Under the pieces are notes generated by a model. The model was not told the DNA's origin. It was given only the letters and a program-made list of their open reading frames with translations, and did not search any database. Positions 8,975-18,600 of a DNA stretch of 28,185 bases are shown here, one piece after another; position 1 is the first letter of the stretch, and every line of letters begins with the position of its first letter. Where the stretch lies: positions 1 through 28,185 of the forward strand of contig CAWULT010000058.1 in assembly GCA_963923455.1 (NCBI GenBank). Reading direction: 5' to 3'. Position numbers and translations under genes: made by a program. Source of the stretch: CAWULT01 sp963923455. Its GTDB lineage: Bacteria; Acidobacteriota; Vicinamibacteria; Vicinamibacterales; UBA2999.

Positions 8975-10042
8975 ATGACGCCCCGGTCGTTCCTCCTGCT
9001 CGCCTGCCTCCTCGCCGCCGGAACGCTGGCTGCCGCGCAGCACGCGCCTGCGCCCGCGCCGGCCGCGCCCCAGACCCCGGCCACGGCGGCCCAGGCCTTG
9101 CCGCAGCCCCCATTCGTGCGCGCCATTCAGCAGGTGCGGGGCGATCTGTACAAAGTCCAGAGCGGGCCGGGCGTTGGCGCGGTCACGCTCTTCCTCGTGA
9201 CACCGGACGGCATCATCCTGGCGGATCCGCTCAGCCCCGAGTTCGCCTCGTGGCTGAAGGGTGAACTCGCCTCGCGGTTCCCTGGGCGCCCCGTGAAGTA
9301 CGTGCTCCAGAGCCACTACCACTGGGATCACGCGCGCGGTGGCGGCGTCTTCGCCGACACGGCACGGGTGGTCGCCCACGAGAACCTGCCGAAGAACCTG
9401 GCGCTTCCGCTCGGACAGGCGCGGCCGCCGGGCGACACCGACGATCTCGACCGCGACGGGCGGCTCTCGCGCGACGAGGCGCAAACCGGCACGCGCGCCA
9501 ATTTCGACGCGTTCGACCGCAACCGGGACGGCTACCTGACGGCCGCCGAGATCAACGCGGATATCCAGCGGCCCGACGTCACGTTCTCCGACCGCTACAC
9601 CGTGACCCTCGGCGGCAAGCGCGCCGTACTGATTCACGCCGGCAACCGTCACACGGACGACCTCTTCGACGTCTACTTCCCGGACGAGCGGGTGCTCTTC
9701 GCCGGCGACTACGTCTGGGTCAAGCGGCTGTGCTGCGGGTTCGGCTTCGATCGGCGGCCGCTGGCCGACTGGATCGCGTCGGTGCGCGCGCTCGAGAGCC
9801 TCGACTTCGACCTGCTCGTCACGAGCCACTGGGAATCCGGCACCAAGGCGGACCTGACGGGGGTCAGGCGGTACCTGGAGGATCTGCGGGATGCCGTCTC
9901 GGCCGGCATCGCGGCGGGCCGTCCGGTGGACGAATTGCAGAGGACGGTCCGGCTTCCCCAGTACCAGGACTGGGCCGGCTACGACCAGCTGCCCACGATC
10001 GTCCGCTCGGCCTACGTGAGCCTGCGGCAGTACTCGCGCTGA
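8975..10042 (+). CDS. Secreted metallo-beta-lactamase-fold hydrolase with two inserted EF-hands
   Basis: This 355-residue protein has an N-terminal signal peptide (hydrophobic 6-20, AAAQ near 22) and an Ala/Pro-rich linker to about residue 45. The metal-binding motif is HYHWDH (H114, H116, D118, H119). Further expected ligands are H226, D245 (FAGD) and H285 (TSHW), so the binuclear metal site appears complete. Between the first ligands and H226 lies an insertion containing two canonical 12-residue calcium loops: D157-L-D-R-D-G to E168, and D181-R-N-R-D-G to E192. The pair resembles a compact EF-hand module and suggests calcium-dependent stability or activity. The substrate is unknown: membership of this superfamily does not by itself imply antibiotic hydrolysis. 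ATG 8975 was preferred to an in-frame TTG at 8960. Confidence 0.9.
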   Translation: MTPRSFLLLACLLAAGTLAAAQHAPAPAPAAPQTPATAAQALPQPPFVRAIQQVRGDLYKVQSGPGVGAVTLFLVTPDGIILADPLSPEFASWLKGELASRFPGRPVKYVLQSHYHWDHARGGGVFADTARVVAHENLPKNLALPLGQARPPGDTDDLDRDGRLSRDEAQTGTRANFDAFDRNRDGYLTAAEINADIQRPDVTFSDRYTVTLGGKRAVLIHAGNRHTDDLFDVYFPDERVLFAGDYVWVKRLCCGFGFDRRPLADWIASVRALESLDFDLLVTSHWESGTKADLTGVRRYLEDLRDAVSAGIAAGRPVDELQRTVRLPQYQDWAGYDQLPTIVRSAYVSLRQYSR

Positions 10043-10057
10043 TCGCGCGTCAGCGCG
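10035..10057. terminator. Hairpin shared by two convergent gene ends
   Basis: CGCGCTGA (10035-10042) and TCAGCGCG (10050-10057) form a perfect 8-bp stem with a 7-nt loop. The left arm ends with the stop codon of the hydrolase and the right arm starts with the stop codon of the regulator on the other strand. It could end transcription in both directions, although no T tract is present. Confidence 0.45.
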
Positions 10058-10406
10058 TGCGGCTGGTCCGGCTCGGTCCAGCCGTCCGGCGCGTGGCGGC
10101 CCGGCGCGGCCGCTCGGATTCGATCAGCGCCATCAGGGTCCGCACTGTCTGGTGCGCCTCGACCGGGTGCCGGAGCGGCAGGGTCATGTCGATCTCGTAT
10201 TCATTCTGCCGTCCGGCGCGGCGGCGGATCAGATAGCCTTCCTCGACGAGATCCGAGACGATCCGCTGCACCGCGCGTTCGGTGACGCCAACCTGCTCCG
10301 CCACGTCGCGCAGGCGCAACTCGGGCGACTGCGCCAGGCACAGCAGCACGTGACCGTGATTCGTGAGGAAGGTCCAGCGGGCGCCACCGGTATCCTGACG
10401 GGCCAT
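10050..10406 (-). CDS. Small winged-helix transcriptional regulator
   Basis: This 118-residue protein has a winged helix-turn-helix at about residues 12-75, with the recognition region RDVAEQVGVTERAVQRIVSDL followed by a basic wing (RRRAGRQNEY) (motifs shown without gaps as read). The form resembles ArsR/MarR-like one-domain regulators. The C-terminus is arginine-rich and probably disordered. The chosen start at 10406 lies 6 nt after a TATACT hexamer on the same strand. An upstream in-frame start at 10448 would run through that promoter and is less likely. The gene is divergent from the secretion operon across a 65-bp AT-rich region, so the obvious hypothesis is that it controls itself and that operon. 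The signal it senses is unknown. Confidence 0.85.
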   Translation of the reverse strand: MARQDTGGARWTFLTNHGHVLLCLAQSPELRLRDVAEQVGVTERAVQRIVSDLVEEGYLIRRRAGRQNEYEIDMTLPLRHPVEAHQTVRTLMALIESERPRRAATRRTAGPSRTSRTR

Positions 10407-10412
10407 GTAGAG

Positions 10413-10418
10413 AGTATA
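10413..10418 (-). promoter_or_regulatory. Likely -10 box of the winged-helix regulator
   Basis: TATACT on the minus strand (10418 to 10413) ends 6 nt before the ATG at 10406, predicting a leaderless transcript. No convincing -35 box was found. Confidence 0.5.
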
Positions 10419-10434
10419 CCCTGATTTACGACAT

Positions 10435-10464
10435 TTGATACGCGACAATTTTTTCGTGTATTAT
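10435..10464 (+). promoter_or_regulatory. Sigma-70-type promoter of the secretion operon, overlapping an inverted repeat
   Basis: A -35 box TTGATA (10435-10440) and a -10 box TATTAT (10459-10464) are separated by 18 bp. The -10 box ends 7 nt before the ATG at 10472, so the transcript is probably leaderless. The inverted repeat ATACGCGA (10438-10445) and TCGTGTAT (10454-10461), 7 of 8 positions paired, spans the space between the boxes. That is a position where a bound repressor would block RNA polymerase. The adjacent winged-helix protein is the likely ligand (inference). Confidence 0.6.
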
Positions 10465-10471
10465 CAATCGC

Positions 10472-12637
10472 ATGTCGTCTTCCTCACCCACCGTGCCCGC
10501 CACCCGCCGCGCCGACCCCGCGAGCCTGCGGCCGGTCGTCGAGTATCTGGCCCAGGCTCACGCCACCGAGGTCGACCCGTCCGAGCTCGACGCGGCGGTT
10601 CGCCGCCTGAGCGCCGGCTCGCTGCCGCCAGACGCCGTGCTCCGGGCGCTCGCTGCCGAAGCAGGGTTGACGACGGCGGTCGTGCGCAGGCCCCTGGCCG
10701 AGGTGCTCGCCGAGGCCGATCCCGCCTACCCGTGGGTAGCCGTCCGCACGTCGGCGGACGGCCGGGCCGAGGCCATCGCGGTGCTCGAGGCCGCCCGTGG
10801 CGGCGCAATGGTCGTGGTGCCCGGCGCGCACAGCCGACCGACCCGCTGGACGGCGGGCGCCCTGCTGCACTGGCTCGGGGTCGAGGATGAAGGCATGGCC
10901 GTCGACTGGGTGCTCGCCGAGCCGGCCGCGCCGCTGTCGCCGATGCGCGCACCCGAGGGTGCCCACGTCGACCCGTACGTGCGACTCCGCGCCATGCTGC
11001 TCGGCGAGCGCCGGACGCTGTGGGTCGCGGTGGTCTACTCGATCGTCATCGCACTGCTGTCGCTCGTGGTGCCGGTCGCCGTGCAGTCCCTGGTCAACAC
11101 GATCGCCTTCGGCTCGGTACTGCAGCCGCTCGTCGTGTTGACGCTCTTCGTGTTCGTCGCCCTCGGCTTCTCGACGCTGATGAACGCGCTGCGGGCCGGG
11201 GTGGTGGAGATCATCCAGCGCAGCATCTTCGCGCGGGTCGCCACCGACGTCACGTGGCGGCTGCTCCGCGTTAAGGCCGAAGCCTTCGATCGCTACCACG
11301 GCCCCGAACTGGTCAACCGCTTCTTCGACACGGTGACGGTCCAGAAGTCGGCGTCCCTGCTGCTCATCGACGGCCTCAGCATCCTGATGCAGACGCTCAT
11401 CGGGATGGTGCTGCTCGCGTTGTACCACCCGTGGCTGCTCGCCTTCGACGTGCTGCTCATCATCGCGATGCTGGTCATCGTCTTCGTCCTCGGGCGCGGG
11501 GCCATTTACACGAGCATCAAGGAATCGAAGACCAAGTACGCCCTCGAAGCGTGGCTGGAGCAGCTGGCCGCCCACCTCATCACGTTCAAGTCGGACGGCG
11601 GCGCCCGCTACGCGATCCGGCAGTCGCAGCGGCTGCTCGAGGACTACCTCTCGTATCGCGAGCAGCACTTCCGCATCCTCCTGCGCCAGATCGTCGGCTC
11701 CTTCACTCTGCAGGCCGTCGCCAGCTCGGCCCTGCTCGGAATCGGGGGCTGGCTCGTCATCTCGCGCCAGCTGACCCTTGGTCAGCTGGTCGCGAGTGAG
11801 CTCATCGTCGCGGGCATGCTGAGCGCCTTCACCAAGTTCGGCAAGCAGCTCGAGGTCTTCTACGACCTGTGTGCCGCCATCGACAAGCTCGGCGCCCTCG
11901 TCGACCTGCCGCTGGAGCGCGCCGGGGGCGAGGTCGAGCTGGGGCGAACGGGCCCGCTGGCCCTGTCGGTCCGGGGGCTGCAGGTGCAGTATCCCGACGC
12001 CACCAGCCCCACGCTGCACATCGGCGCACTCGAAGTCGGGCCTGGCGAGAAGCTCGGCCTCATCGGGCCGAACGGATCCGGCAAGAGCATCTTCGCCGAC
12101 GCCGTGTTCGGCCTGCGGGCGCCAGTCGGCGGCTCGCTACGCTTCGACGGCACCGACATCCGGTCCCTGTCGCTGACCGACCTGCGGCGCCGGGTCGCGC
12201 TGGTCCGCAACGTGGAGCTCTTTCCGGGATCGATGCTCGACAACGTGCGGCTGGGCCGAGACGACCTGCCGTTCGAGGACGTCACGGCCGCGCTCGCGTC
12301 GGTCGGCCTGCTCGACGAACTGCTGGCGATGCCGAGCGGCCTCGACACCGAGCTCCATCCGCACGGACGGCCGCTGTCGTACCGCCAGGCGTGCCGCCTG
12401 ATGATCGCGCGCGCGATCGCCGACCGCCCACGGCTGATCGTGCTCGACGGGGCGCTCGACCAGGTCGATCACCGCGAGGAGCAGAAGCGTCTGCTGAAGG
12501 TGCTCTTCGCGCCCGACGCGCCGTGGACGCTCGTCTGCATCACCGAGCGGCCAGACGTGCTGGCCCACTGCACCCGCATCATACGGATGGAGGACGGCGA
12601 CGTGCGTGAGATCGGCGGCCCGGAGGTGAAGGAATGA
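10472..12637 (+). CDS. ABC-type exporter (permease-ATPase fusion) with degenerate nucleotide-binding domain
   Basis: This 721-residue protein is the inner-membrane component of a type I secretion-like system. Residues 1-160 form a cytoplasmic N-terminal region of unclear family, placed like the peptidase-like domain of bacteriocin and haemolysin exporters but without an evident catalytic cysteine. A six-helix type-1 exporter domain lies at about 180-460, and the ATP-binding domain at about 495-715. Walker A is intact (G532-P-N-G-S-G-K538-S539). Other elements are altered: the Q-loop glutamine position is R579, the LSGGQ signature is LSYRQ (635-639), the Walker B glutamate is G660 (IVLDG), and the H-loop histidine is E692 (CITERPD). 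If it is a homodimer, both ATP sites would lack the usual hydrolytic residues. The stop overlaps the next start by 4 nt. Confidence 0.92.
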   Translation: MSSSSPTVPATRRADPASLRPVVEYLAQAHATEVDPSELDAAVRRLSAGSLPPDAVLRALAAEAGLTTAVVRRPLAEVLAEADPAYPWVAVRTSADGRAEAIAVLEAARGGAMVVVPGAHSRPTRWTAGALLHWLGVEDEGMAVDWVLAEPAAPLSPMRAPEGAHVDPYVRLRAMLLGERRTLWVAVVYSIVIALLSLVVPVAVQSLVNTIAFGSVLQPLVVLTLFVFVALGFSTLMNALRAGVVEIIQRSIFARVATDVTWRLLRVKAEAFDRYHGPELVNRFFDTVTVQKSASLLLIDGLSILMQTLIGMVLLALYHPWLLAFDVLLIIAMLVIVFVLGRGAIYTSIKESKTKYALEAWLEQLAAHLITFKSDGGARYAIRQSQRLLEDYLSYREQHFRILLRQIVGSFTLQAVASSALLGIGGWLVISRQLTLGQLVASELIVAGMLSAFTKFGKQLEVFYDLCAAIDKLGALVDLPLERAGGEVELGRTGPLALSVRGLQVQYPDATSPTLHIGALEVGPGEKLGLIGPNGSGKSIFADAVFGLRAPVGGSLRFDGTDIRSLSLTDLRRRVALVRNVELFPGSMLDNVRLGRDDLPFEDVTAALASVGLLDELLAMPSGLDTELHPHGRPLSYRQACRLMIARAIADRPRLIVLDGALDQVDHREEQKRLLKVLFAPDAPWTLVCITERPDVLAHCTRIIRMEDGDVREIGGPEVKE

Positions 12638-14019
12638 GCGCCCACGACCACAAGGCCAGGCCGGGCTGGCACATGGATCAGCGCCTGGCCCTGCACAACG
12701 TGCAGGCGCCCCGGTCGTCGCGCCTGCTCGCCCGGCTGCTCGTCGTGCTGCTCGTCGTGACCGCGATTGCCCTCACGCTGACGCCGTGGCAGCAGAACAT
12801 CGCGGGGTCGGGCCGGCTGATCGCGTTCAACCCCGAGGAGCGGCCCCAGCAGATCGAGGCAACCGTGGACGGGCGGGTCGTCGAGTGGCACGTCGTCGAA
12901 GGCAGCCGGGTGAAGCGCGGCGACCCCATCGTCGACCTGACCGACAACGACCCCTCCATCCTCGAGCGGCTGCGCCAGGAGCGGGATCAGATCGTTCGGA
13001 CCGTCGACGAGGGATCTCGCCGCGCCCGTTCGCTCGACGACCGGATCATCGGCCTGGTGGAGACGCTCCACAGCAGCGTCGCGGCAGCGGAACTCCGGCT
13101 GCAGATGGCGCGGGAACGGATCGTCGCCGCCGAGCAGGCGCTCACCGCAACACGCGCGGCCAAGGTCACGGCCGATCTCAACATCGACCGCCAGCGGGCC
13201 CTGATGGCGAAGGGGCTGACGTCCACGCGTTCGGTCGAGCTGGCCGAGCTCGAGTTCGCGACGCGCAATGCCGAGGTGGAGCGGGCCGTCGCCACGCTGA
13301 ACGCCGCGCGGAGCGAGGCCGCCTCGCTCGAGGCCGAACTGCGCCGGACGCGCGCCGACGCCGAGGCGCGCGTCGACGAGGCGCGCGCGTCCGTGGCCTC
13401 GGCCAACAGCGACGTCGCCAAGGCCCGTGCCGAGCTGGCGAAGGTGGACGTGCGCCTGGCCCGCCAGCAGACGCAGCGGGTGACCGCACCGATCGACGGT
13501 ACCGTCCTGCGTGTACTGGCCCGGCAGAGCGGCGAACTGCTCAAGGCCGGTTCCCCGCTCGTGGTGATCGTGCCCGCGTCGCGCAAGGACGTGGTCGAGC
13601 TCTGGGTGGACGGCAACGACATGCCGATGGTCATGGCGGGGAACATGGTGCGGCTCCAGTTCGAGGGCTGGCCGGCGCTCCAGTTCTCCGGTTGGCCATC
13701 GATCGCAGTCGGCACCTTCGGCGGCCGCGTCCAGCTGGTGGACCCGACCGACAACGGCAAGGGCAAGTTCCGCGTCCTGGTGGAACCGGACCCGCAGGAC
13801 GAGTCGTGGCCGTCGCCTCGCTTCCTGCGACAGGGCGTCCGCGCCAATGGCTGGGTGCTGCTGAACGTGGTGCCGCTGGGTTACGAGCTGTGGCGGCAGT
13901 TCAACGGGTTCCCGCCGGTGATCTCGCCGGACGAGCCCGCCGTGTCGGCGTTCGACCCCGCCGGCAAGAGCGAGGAGAAGGCCGACGAGGCCTCCTCGGG
14001 CAAGGACGACGAGAAGTGA
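12634..14019 (+). CDS. HlyD-type periplasmic adaptor (membrane fusion protein)
   Basis: This 461-residue protein links the inner-membrane exporter to the outer-membrane channel. A short cytoplasmic N-terminus is followed by one membrane anchor (about 32-50). A biotinyl-lipoyl half-domain follows (near 75-105, GRVVEWHVVEGSRVKRGD), then a long alanine- and charge-rich coiled coil (about 112-280). The second lipoyl half is at 285-315 (APIDGTVLRVLARQSGEL), ahead of a C-terminal beta-barrel domain. The tail is a charged stretch rich in Lys, Glu and Asp. Its ATG overlaps the exporter stop (ATGA), indicating translational coupling. No specific substrate gene (for example an RTX or double-glycine leader protein) lies beside it. 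Confidence 0.93.
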   Translation: MSAHDHKARPGWHMDQRLALHNVQAPRSSRLLARLLVVLLVVTAIALTLTPWQQNIAGSGRLIAFNPEERPQQIEATVDGRVVEWHVVEGSRVKRGDPIVDLTDNDPSILERLRQERDQIVRTVDEGSRRARSLDDRIIGLVETLHSSVAAAELRLQMARERIVAAEQALTATRAAKVTADLNIDRQRALMAKGLTSTRSVELAELEFATRNAEVERAVATLNAARSEAASLEAELRRTRADAEARVDEARASVASANSDVAKARAELAKVDVRLARQQTQRVTAPIDGTVLRVLARQSGELLKAGSPLVVIVPASRKDVVELWVDGNDMPMVMAGNMVRLQFEGWPALQFSGWPSIAVGTFGGRVQLVDPTDNGKGKFRVLVEPDPQDESWPSPRFLRQGVRANGWVLLNVVPLGYELWRQFNGFPPVISPDEPAVSAFDPAGKSEEKADEASSGKDDEK

Positions 14020-14021
14020 CG

Positions 14022-15440
14022 ATGACTGGACTGCTTCGAGTGCTGGCCGCCGGCGTGATCGTCGGGCTCGCCGGCGAGGCGCACGCCCAGACGGCCGCCA
14101 CCAACCCGTTGTCATCCGACGAGGTACTGACCTCCGTCTCGCGGGCGCTGCCGCTGCTCGAACGGGCGCGGCAGGAGGTGGCGCTCGCGCGGGGAGAGGC
14201 CCTCGAGTCGCAGGGCGCCTTCGACCTGAAGCTCAAGAGCGAGACGCTCAGCGTCCGGGGCTACTACGACAACGACCGTACCAAGACCGTGCTCGAACAG
14301 CCGCTGGCCGCTCTGGGCCTGACCACCTTCGGGGGCTATCGCAGCGGGACGGGCACGTTCGCCGCCTACGACACCAAGGCGCAGACGCTGTCGAGCGGCG
14401 AGGTGACGGCCGGATTCTCGCTGCCGCTGCTCCGCGACCGTGCCACCGACGCCCGCCGGGCCGAGCGGCAATCCGCGGCGCTCGGTATCGACGTCGCCGA
14501 ACGCGGCCTCGACAAGGCACGGCTGACGTATTTCAAGGAGGCCCTCGGCGAGTACTGGGACTGGGCGGCCGCCGGCCAGCAGCGCCGCATCGCCCAGGCC
14601 CTCCTCGACATCGCGGAGGCACGCGACCAGCAGCTGGCCGACGCGGTGGGGCTCGGCCAAGTCGCGCCGGTCGAGCGCACCGACAACCGGCGAGCCATCC
14701 TGCAGCGGCGGTCGGCGCTGGCGACGGCCCAGCGCCAGATCGAACAGCAGGCGATCGATCTCTCGCTGTACCTGCGTGGGCTGGACGGCCGGCCCGTGCG
14801 GCCCGCGCTCGACCGCCTGCCGCCGCTGCCACGGCCGGCGCCGATGACCGAGGCCGACGAAGCCGCACAGATCCAGTACGCGCTCGGCCACAGACCCGAA
14901 CTGGCGGCACTCCGCGTGAAGCGCGAGCAGCAGGAAGTCGACCTGCGCCTGGCGCAGAACTCGCTCCTGCCCAGCGTGGATCTCTTCTCCCAGGTCTCGC
15001 GCGACTTCGGTACGGGTCCACAGAGCCGGGTCGCATCGACCTTCGAAGGGGGCATCACGTTCGTCCTGCCGCTGCAGCGGCGAAAGGCCAGCGGCAAGTC
15101 GCTGCAGGTACAGGCCAAGCTCTCGTCGATCGACCAGGAGCTGCGGTGGACGGAGGACCGCGTGCGGGCCGACGTACAGGACGCGCTGAGCGCGCTGCGA
15201 GCCGCGCGCGCCGTGCTCGACGTCGTGACCGAGGAGGTCGTGGTCGCTCGCGAACTCGAGGCCCTCGAGCGCGACCGGTTCACACTGGGCGACTCCACGC
15301 AGTTCCTGGTGAACCTCCGCGAACTGGCCACGGCCGACGCCGCGCTGCGCGAGGCTCGCGCGCTCGCCGACTACCAGAAGGCGCTCGTCAGCGTCGACAG
15401 CGCCACTGGCCGGCTGCTCGAGCGCGCGCCCACGCCCTGA
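14022..15440 (+). CDS. TolC-family outer-membrane efflux protein
   Basis: This 472-residue protein forms the outer-membrane channel-tunnel of the three-part secretion system. It has a cleavable signal peptide (residues 1-23, ending AHAQ) and long alpha-helical segments arranged as two related halves, as expected of the TolC fold. Examples are the stretches near 125-235 and 275-460, with GHRPELAALRVKREQQEVDLR marking the start of the second repeat. ATG 14022 lies 2 nt after the HlyD stop. An in-frame GTG at 14016 overlapping that stop is a possible alternative start. It is the last gene of the operon. The 204 bp before the next gene include GC-rich imperfect inverted repeats but no clear terminator. 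Confidence 0.92.
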   Translation: MTGLLRVLAAGVIVGLAGEAHAQTAATNPLSSDEVLTSVSRALPLLERARQEVALARGEALESQGAFDLKLKSETLSVRGYYDNDRTKTVLEQPLAALGLTTFGGYRSGTGTFAAYDTKAQTLSSGEVTAGFSLPLLRDRATDARRAERQSAALGIDVAERGLDKARLTYFKEALGEYWDWAAAGQQRRIAQALLDIAEARDQQLADAVGLGQVAPVERTDNRRAILQRRSALATAQRQIEQQAIDLSLYLRGLDGRPVRPALDRLPPLPRPAPMTEADEAAQIQYALGHRPELAALRVKREQQEVDLRLAQNSLLPSVDLFSQVSRDFGTGPQSRVASTFEGGITFVLPLQRRKASGKSLQVQAKLSSIDQELRWTEDRVRADVQDALSALRAARAVLDVVTEEVVVARELEALERDRFTLGDSTQFLVNLRELATADAALREARALADYQKALVSVDSATGRLLERAPTP

Positions 15441-15538
15441 TCGTCACGCGGGCTCGCGCGCTCACGCGCTGGCGCGGCCGGCGTGGTCCCTCCAGGTGGG
15501 TCACCAACCACCGGCGGCGCTCCCACAACCCCTCTTGA

Positions 15539-15563
15539 TCGTCATGTAAAGGCGGTATGACGA
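15539..15563 (+). promoter_or_regulatory. Inverted repeat upstream of the TonB receptor gene
   Basis: TCGTCAT (15539-15545) and ATGACGA (15557-15563) are perfect 7-bp arms around 11 nt. A possible -10 box, TATAGG, lies at about 15592-15597. The element could be an operator for the receptor gene; there is no other evidence. Confidence 0.3.
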
Positions 15564-15644
15564 CGAATCCAACCAGGCCTCATGGAGATCTGGTATAGGC
15601 TTGGCCCGTTCGCCTGCAAGGCCAATCCCGATGGAGGCCGTCTC

Positions 15645-18600
15645 ATGCGTCACCTCGCCTGCGGCATATTCCTCGCCGCGTTGCTCTTTCTGATTCCGTC
15701 ATCCGCCTTCGCGCAAGCATCCATTGCCGGCACGGCGCGCGACTCCTCGGGCGCCGCCCTACCGGGCGTCACCGTCGAGGCCTCGAGCCCGGTCCTGATC
15801 GAGAAGGTCCGCACCGCGGTGTCGGACGACCGCGGTCTGTACCGCATCGTGAACCTGCCGCCCGGCACCTACGTGGTGACGTTCGCGCTGCCGGGCTTCA
15901 CCCAGGTGAAGCGCGAAGGCATCGAGCTGACCGGCTCGTTCAACGCACAGATCGACGCCGAGCTCTCGGTCGGCGGCGTCACGGAAACGATCACGGTGTC
16001 GGGCACGACGCCCATCGTCGACGTGCAGAGCGTGCGGCGCCAGACGACGATCAGCAACGAGGTGCTGACCTCGATCCCCACCGCGCGGTCGTGGGCGGCC
16101 ACGGCGCTGCTGATCCCTGGCATCCAGACGACCGGTGGAGGCCCGACCGACATCCAGGTGACCCCACAGATGACGGTGTTCGGCGGCCAGGGTGGCCGCA
16201 ACAACGAGGGCCGCATGCAGGTGGACGGCCTCAACGTCGGCGCCGGTCTCGGAGGCAGCGGCGTGTCCACCTACGTGGCCGACATCTCGAACGCGCAGGA
16301 GGTCGTGACGACGACATCCGGCGGCCTCGGCGAGTCCGAGGTGGGCGGCCCAACGCTCAGCATCATCCCCAAGAGCGGCGGCAACACCATCCGCGGAGCG
16401 GCGTATCTCTCGGGCGTCGGCGGGGGCATGATCGGCAGCAACTACACGGACCGGCTCCGGACGGCCGGCCTGACGAGGCCTGGCCAGCTGCTGAAACAAT
16501 GGGATTTCACGTTCGGCATCGGCGGGCCGATCGTCAAGGACCGCCTGTGGTACTACGTCACCGGGCGTGACGAGGGCCAGCACCGGACGATCCCGAACAT
16601 CTACCCGAACCTGAACGCCGGCGACCCAACCAAGTGGCTCTACGCTCCTGACCGCACCCGTGAGGTGCGCGGGGCCGAGAGCTGGCGCCTCTACAGTGCC
16701 CGCGTGACGATTCAGGCGTCCTCGCGGGACAAGATCAACGTCCACTGGGACGAGCAGCAGGCGTGCAACGGCGCGACCTTCACCAGCACGACCGACGGAT
16801 GCCGCAAGCAGCCGGAGTCGGGCGCCGTCATCGGCCCGCTCGGCCTGGGCGGCCTGACCAGCACGTCGTCGCCGGAGATCGGCGGCTACCTGGCCACGAC
16901 CCCCCGTGTCCGCCAGCTCACTTGGTCGAACACCGCCACCAACCGGCTGCTGTTCGAGGCCGGCCTCGGGCTCTATCAGTCGCCGTTCGGGCCACGCGAA
17001 AGTCTCGGCAACACGACGCGTCCCCTCGTGCGCATCACCGAACAGTGCGCGGCCGGCTGCTCGGCCAACGGCGGCATTCCGAACCTCACGTACCGGTCGG
17101 CCAACTGGGCCGACAGCTGGGACGCGCAGTACACCTGGCGTGGCTCTGCGTCGTACGTCACCGGCGCCCACAACCTCAAGTTCGGCTACGGCGGCGTGGC
17201 GCTCGTGTCGGATCTGTCGAGCCGCACCAACAACCAGAACCTCGCCTACACGGTCAGCAACGGCGTCCCCATCTCACTGACGCAGAGCCTGCTGCCCTAC
17301 ACGATCAGCTACCGCACGCGGAACATGTCCTTCTATGCCCAGGATCAGTGGACGCTGGGCCATGTGACGCTGCAGGGCGCGCTGCGGTTCGACCGCAACT
17401 GGAGCCTCTCGCCGGAACAGACGATTCCGGCGTCGGCGTTCCTGCCGAGCGCGCTGACCTTCCCCGAGACGCCCGGCGTGAACGCCTACAAAGACATCTC
17501 GCCGCGCGGCGGCCTCGCCTACGACGTCTTCGGCGACGGCAAGACGGCGGTGAAGGTGAACTTCGGCAAGTACCTGGAGCCGACGAGCAACAACAACAAC
17601 TACATCCTGTCGAACCCGATCCAGCGCATCGCCACGACGGCCACGCGCGCCTGGACCGACTCGAACGGCAACTGGCTTCCGGACTGCGACCTCCGCAGCC
17701 CCCTGGCCCAGAACACCACGGCCACCGGCGGTGATGTCTGCGGGGCCATGAACAACAGTACGTTCGGCACGGCGACACGAATCACCGCCAATATCGACCC
17801 GAAGATTCTCAACGGGTGGAGCGTCCGGTCGAACGACTGGCAGATCGGCGCCTCGGTGCAGCAGCAGATCCTGCCGCGCGTCTCGGTCGAGGCCGGCTAC
17901 TTCCGCCGGTGGCTGAACAACTTCACGGTCACCGACAACCTGGCGGTCACGGCGACGGACTTCACGTCGTTCAGCGTCACGGCCCCGTCCGACCCGCGGC
18001 TGCCCGGTGGCGGCGGCTACACGGTGGGCGGCCTCTACAACGTCGTGCCCGCCAGATTCGGGCAGGTCAACAACAACATCACGCTGGCGTCCGATTTCGG
18101 CGAGCAGTACCAGAAGTACGACGGTGTCCTCGTCAACGTGAGCGCCCGGATGGGCCAGAGCCTGAACTTCCAGTTCGGCATCAACAGCGGCAAGACGGTG
18201 CAGGACAACTGCGACGTCCGGGCCCAGGTGCCGGAGTTGACCATCACCGGCCTCGGCGTCAGCCCGCTCGTCAGCCCTGGCAATCCGTATTGCCACAGTG
18301 ACCCGGGGTTCGTCACGAAGGTCACGGCGCTCGGGGCCTACACCATCCCGAAGGTCGACGTCCTCATCAGCGGCACGCTGCGCAGCGACCAGGGCGCGGT
18401 GCTGGCGGCCAACTGGAACGCGTCGAACGCGGTGCTGCAGCCCGTCCTCGGGCGTCCGCTGGCGGGCAACGCGGCCAACATGACGATCAACCTGGTCGAG
18501 CCCGGGCAGGTGTGGGGCGAGCGCGTCAACGCCCTCGACCTCCGCTTCGGCAAGGTGCTGCGCTTCGGCCGCGCGCGCTACACGGTTGGCATCGACCTGT

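Noticed and set aside
8975..10042. Antibiotic-inactivating beta-lactamase
   Set aside because: Fold and metal motif are shared by many hydrolases; nothing in the sequence points to beta-lactam substrates.
12786..14021. Upstream half of the long frame that contains the TolC-like gene
   Set aside because: This part is an out-of-frame shadow of the HlyD-like gene. The TolC-like protein starts with its own signal peptide at 14022.
15441..15538. Terminator after the TolC-like gene
   Set aside because: GC-rich imperfect inverted repeats are present, but there is no clean stem and no T tract.
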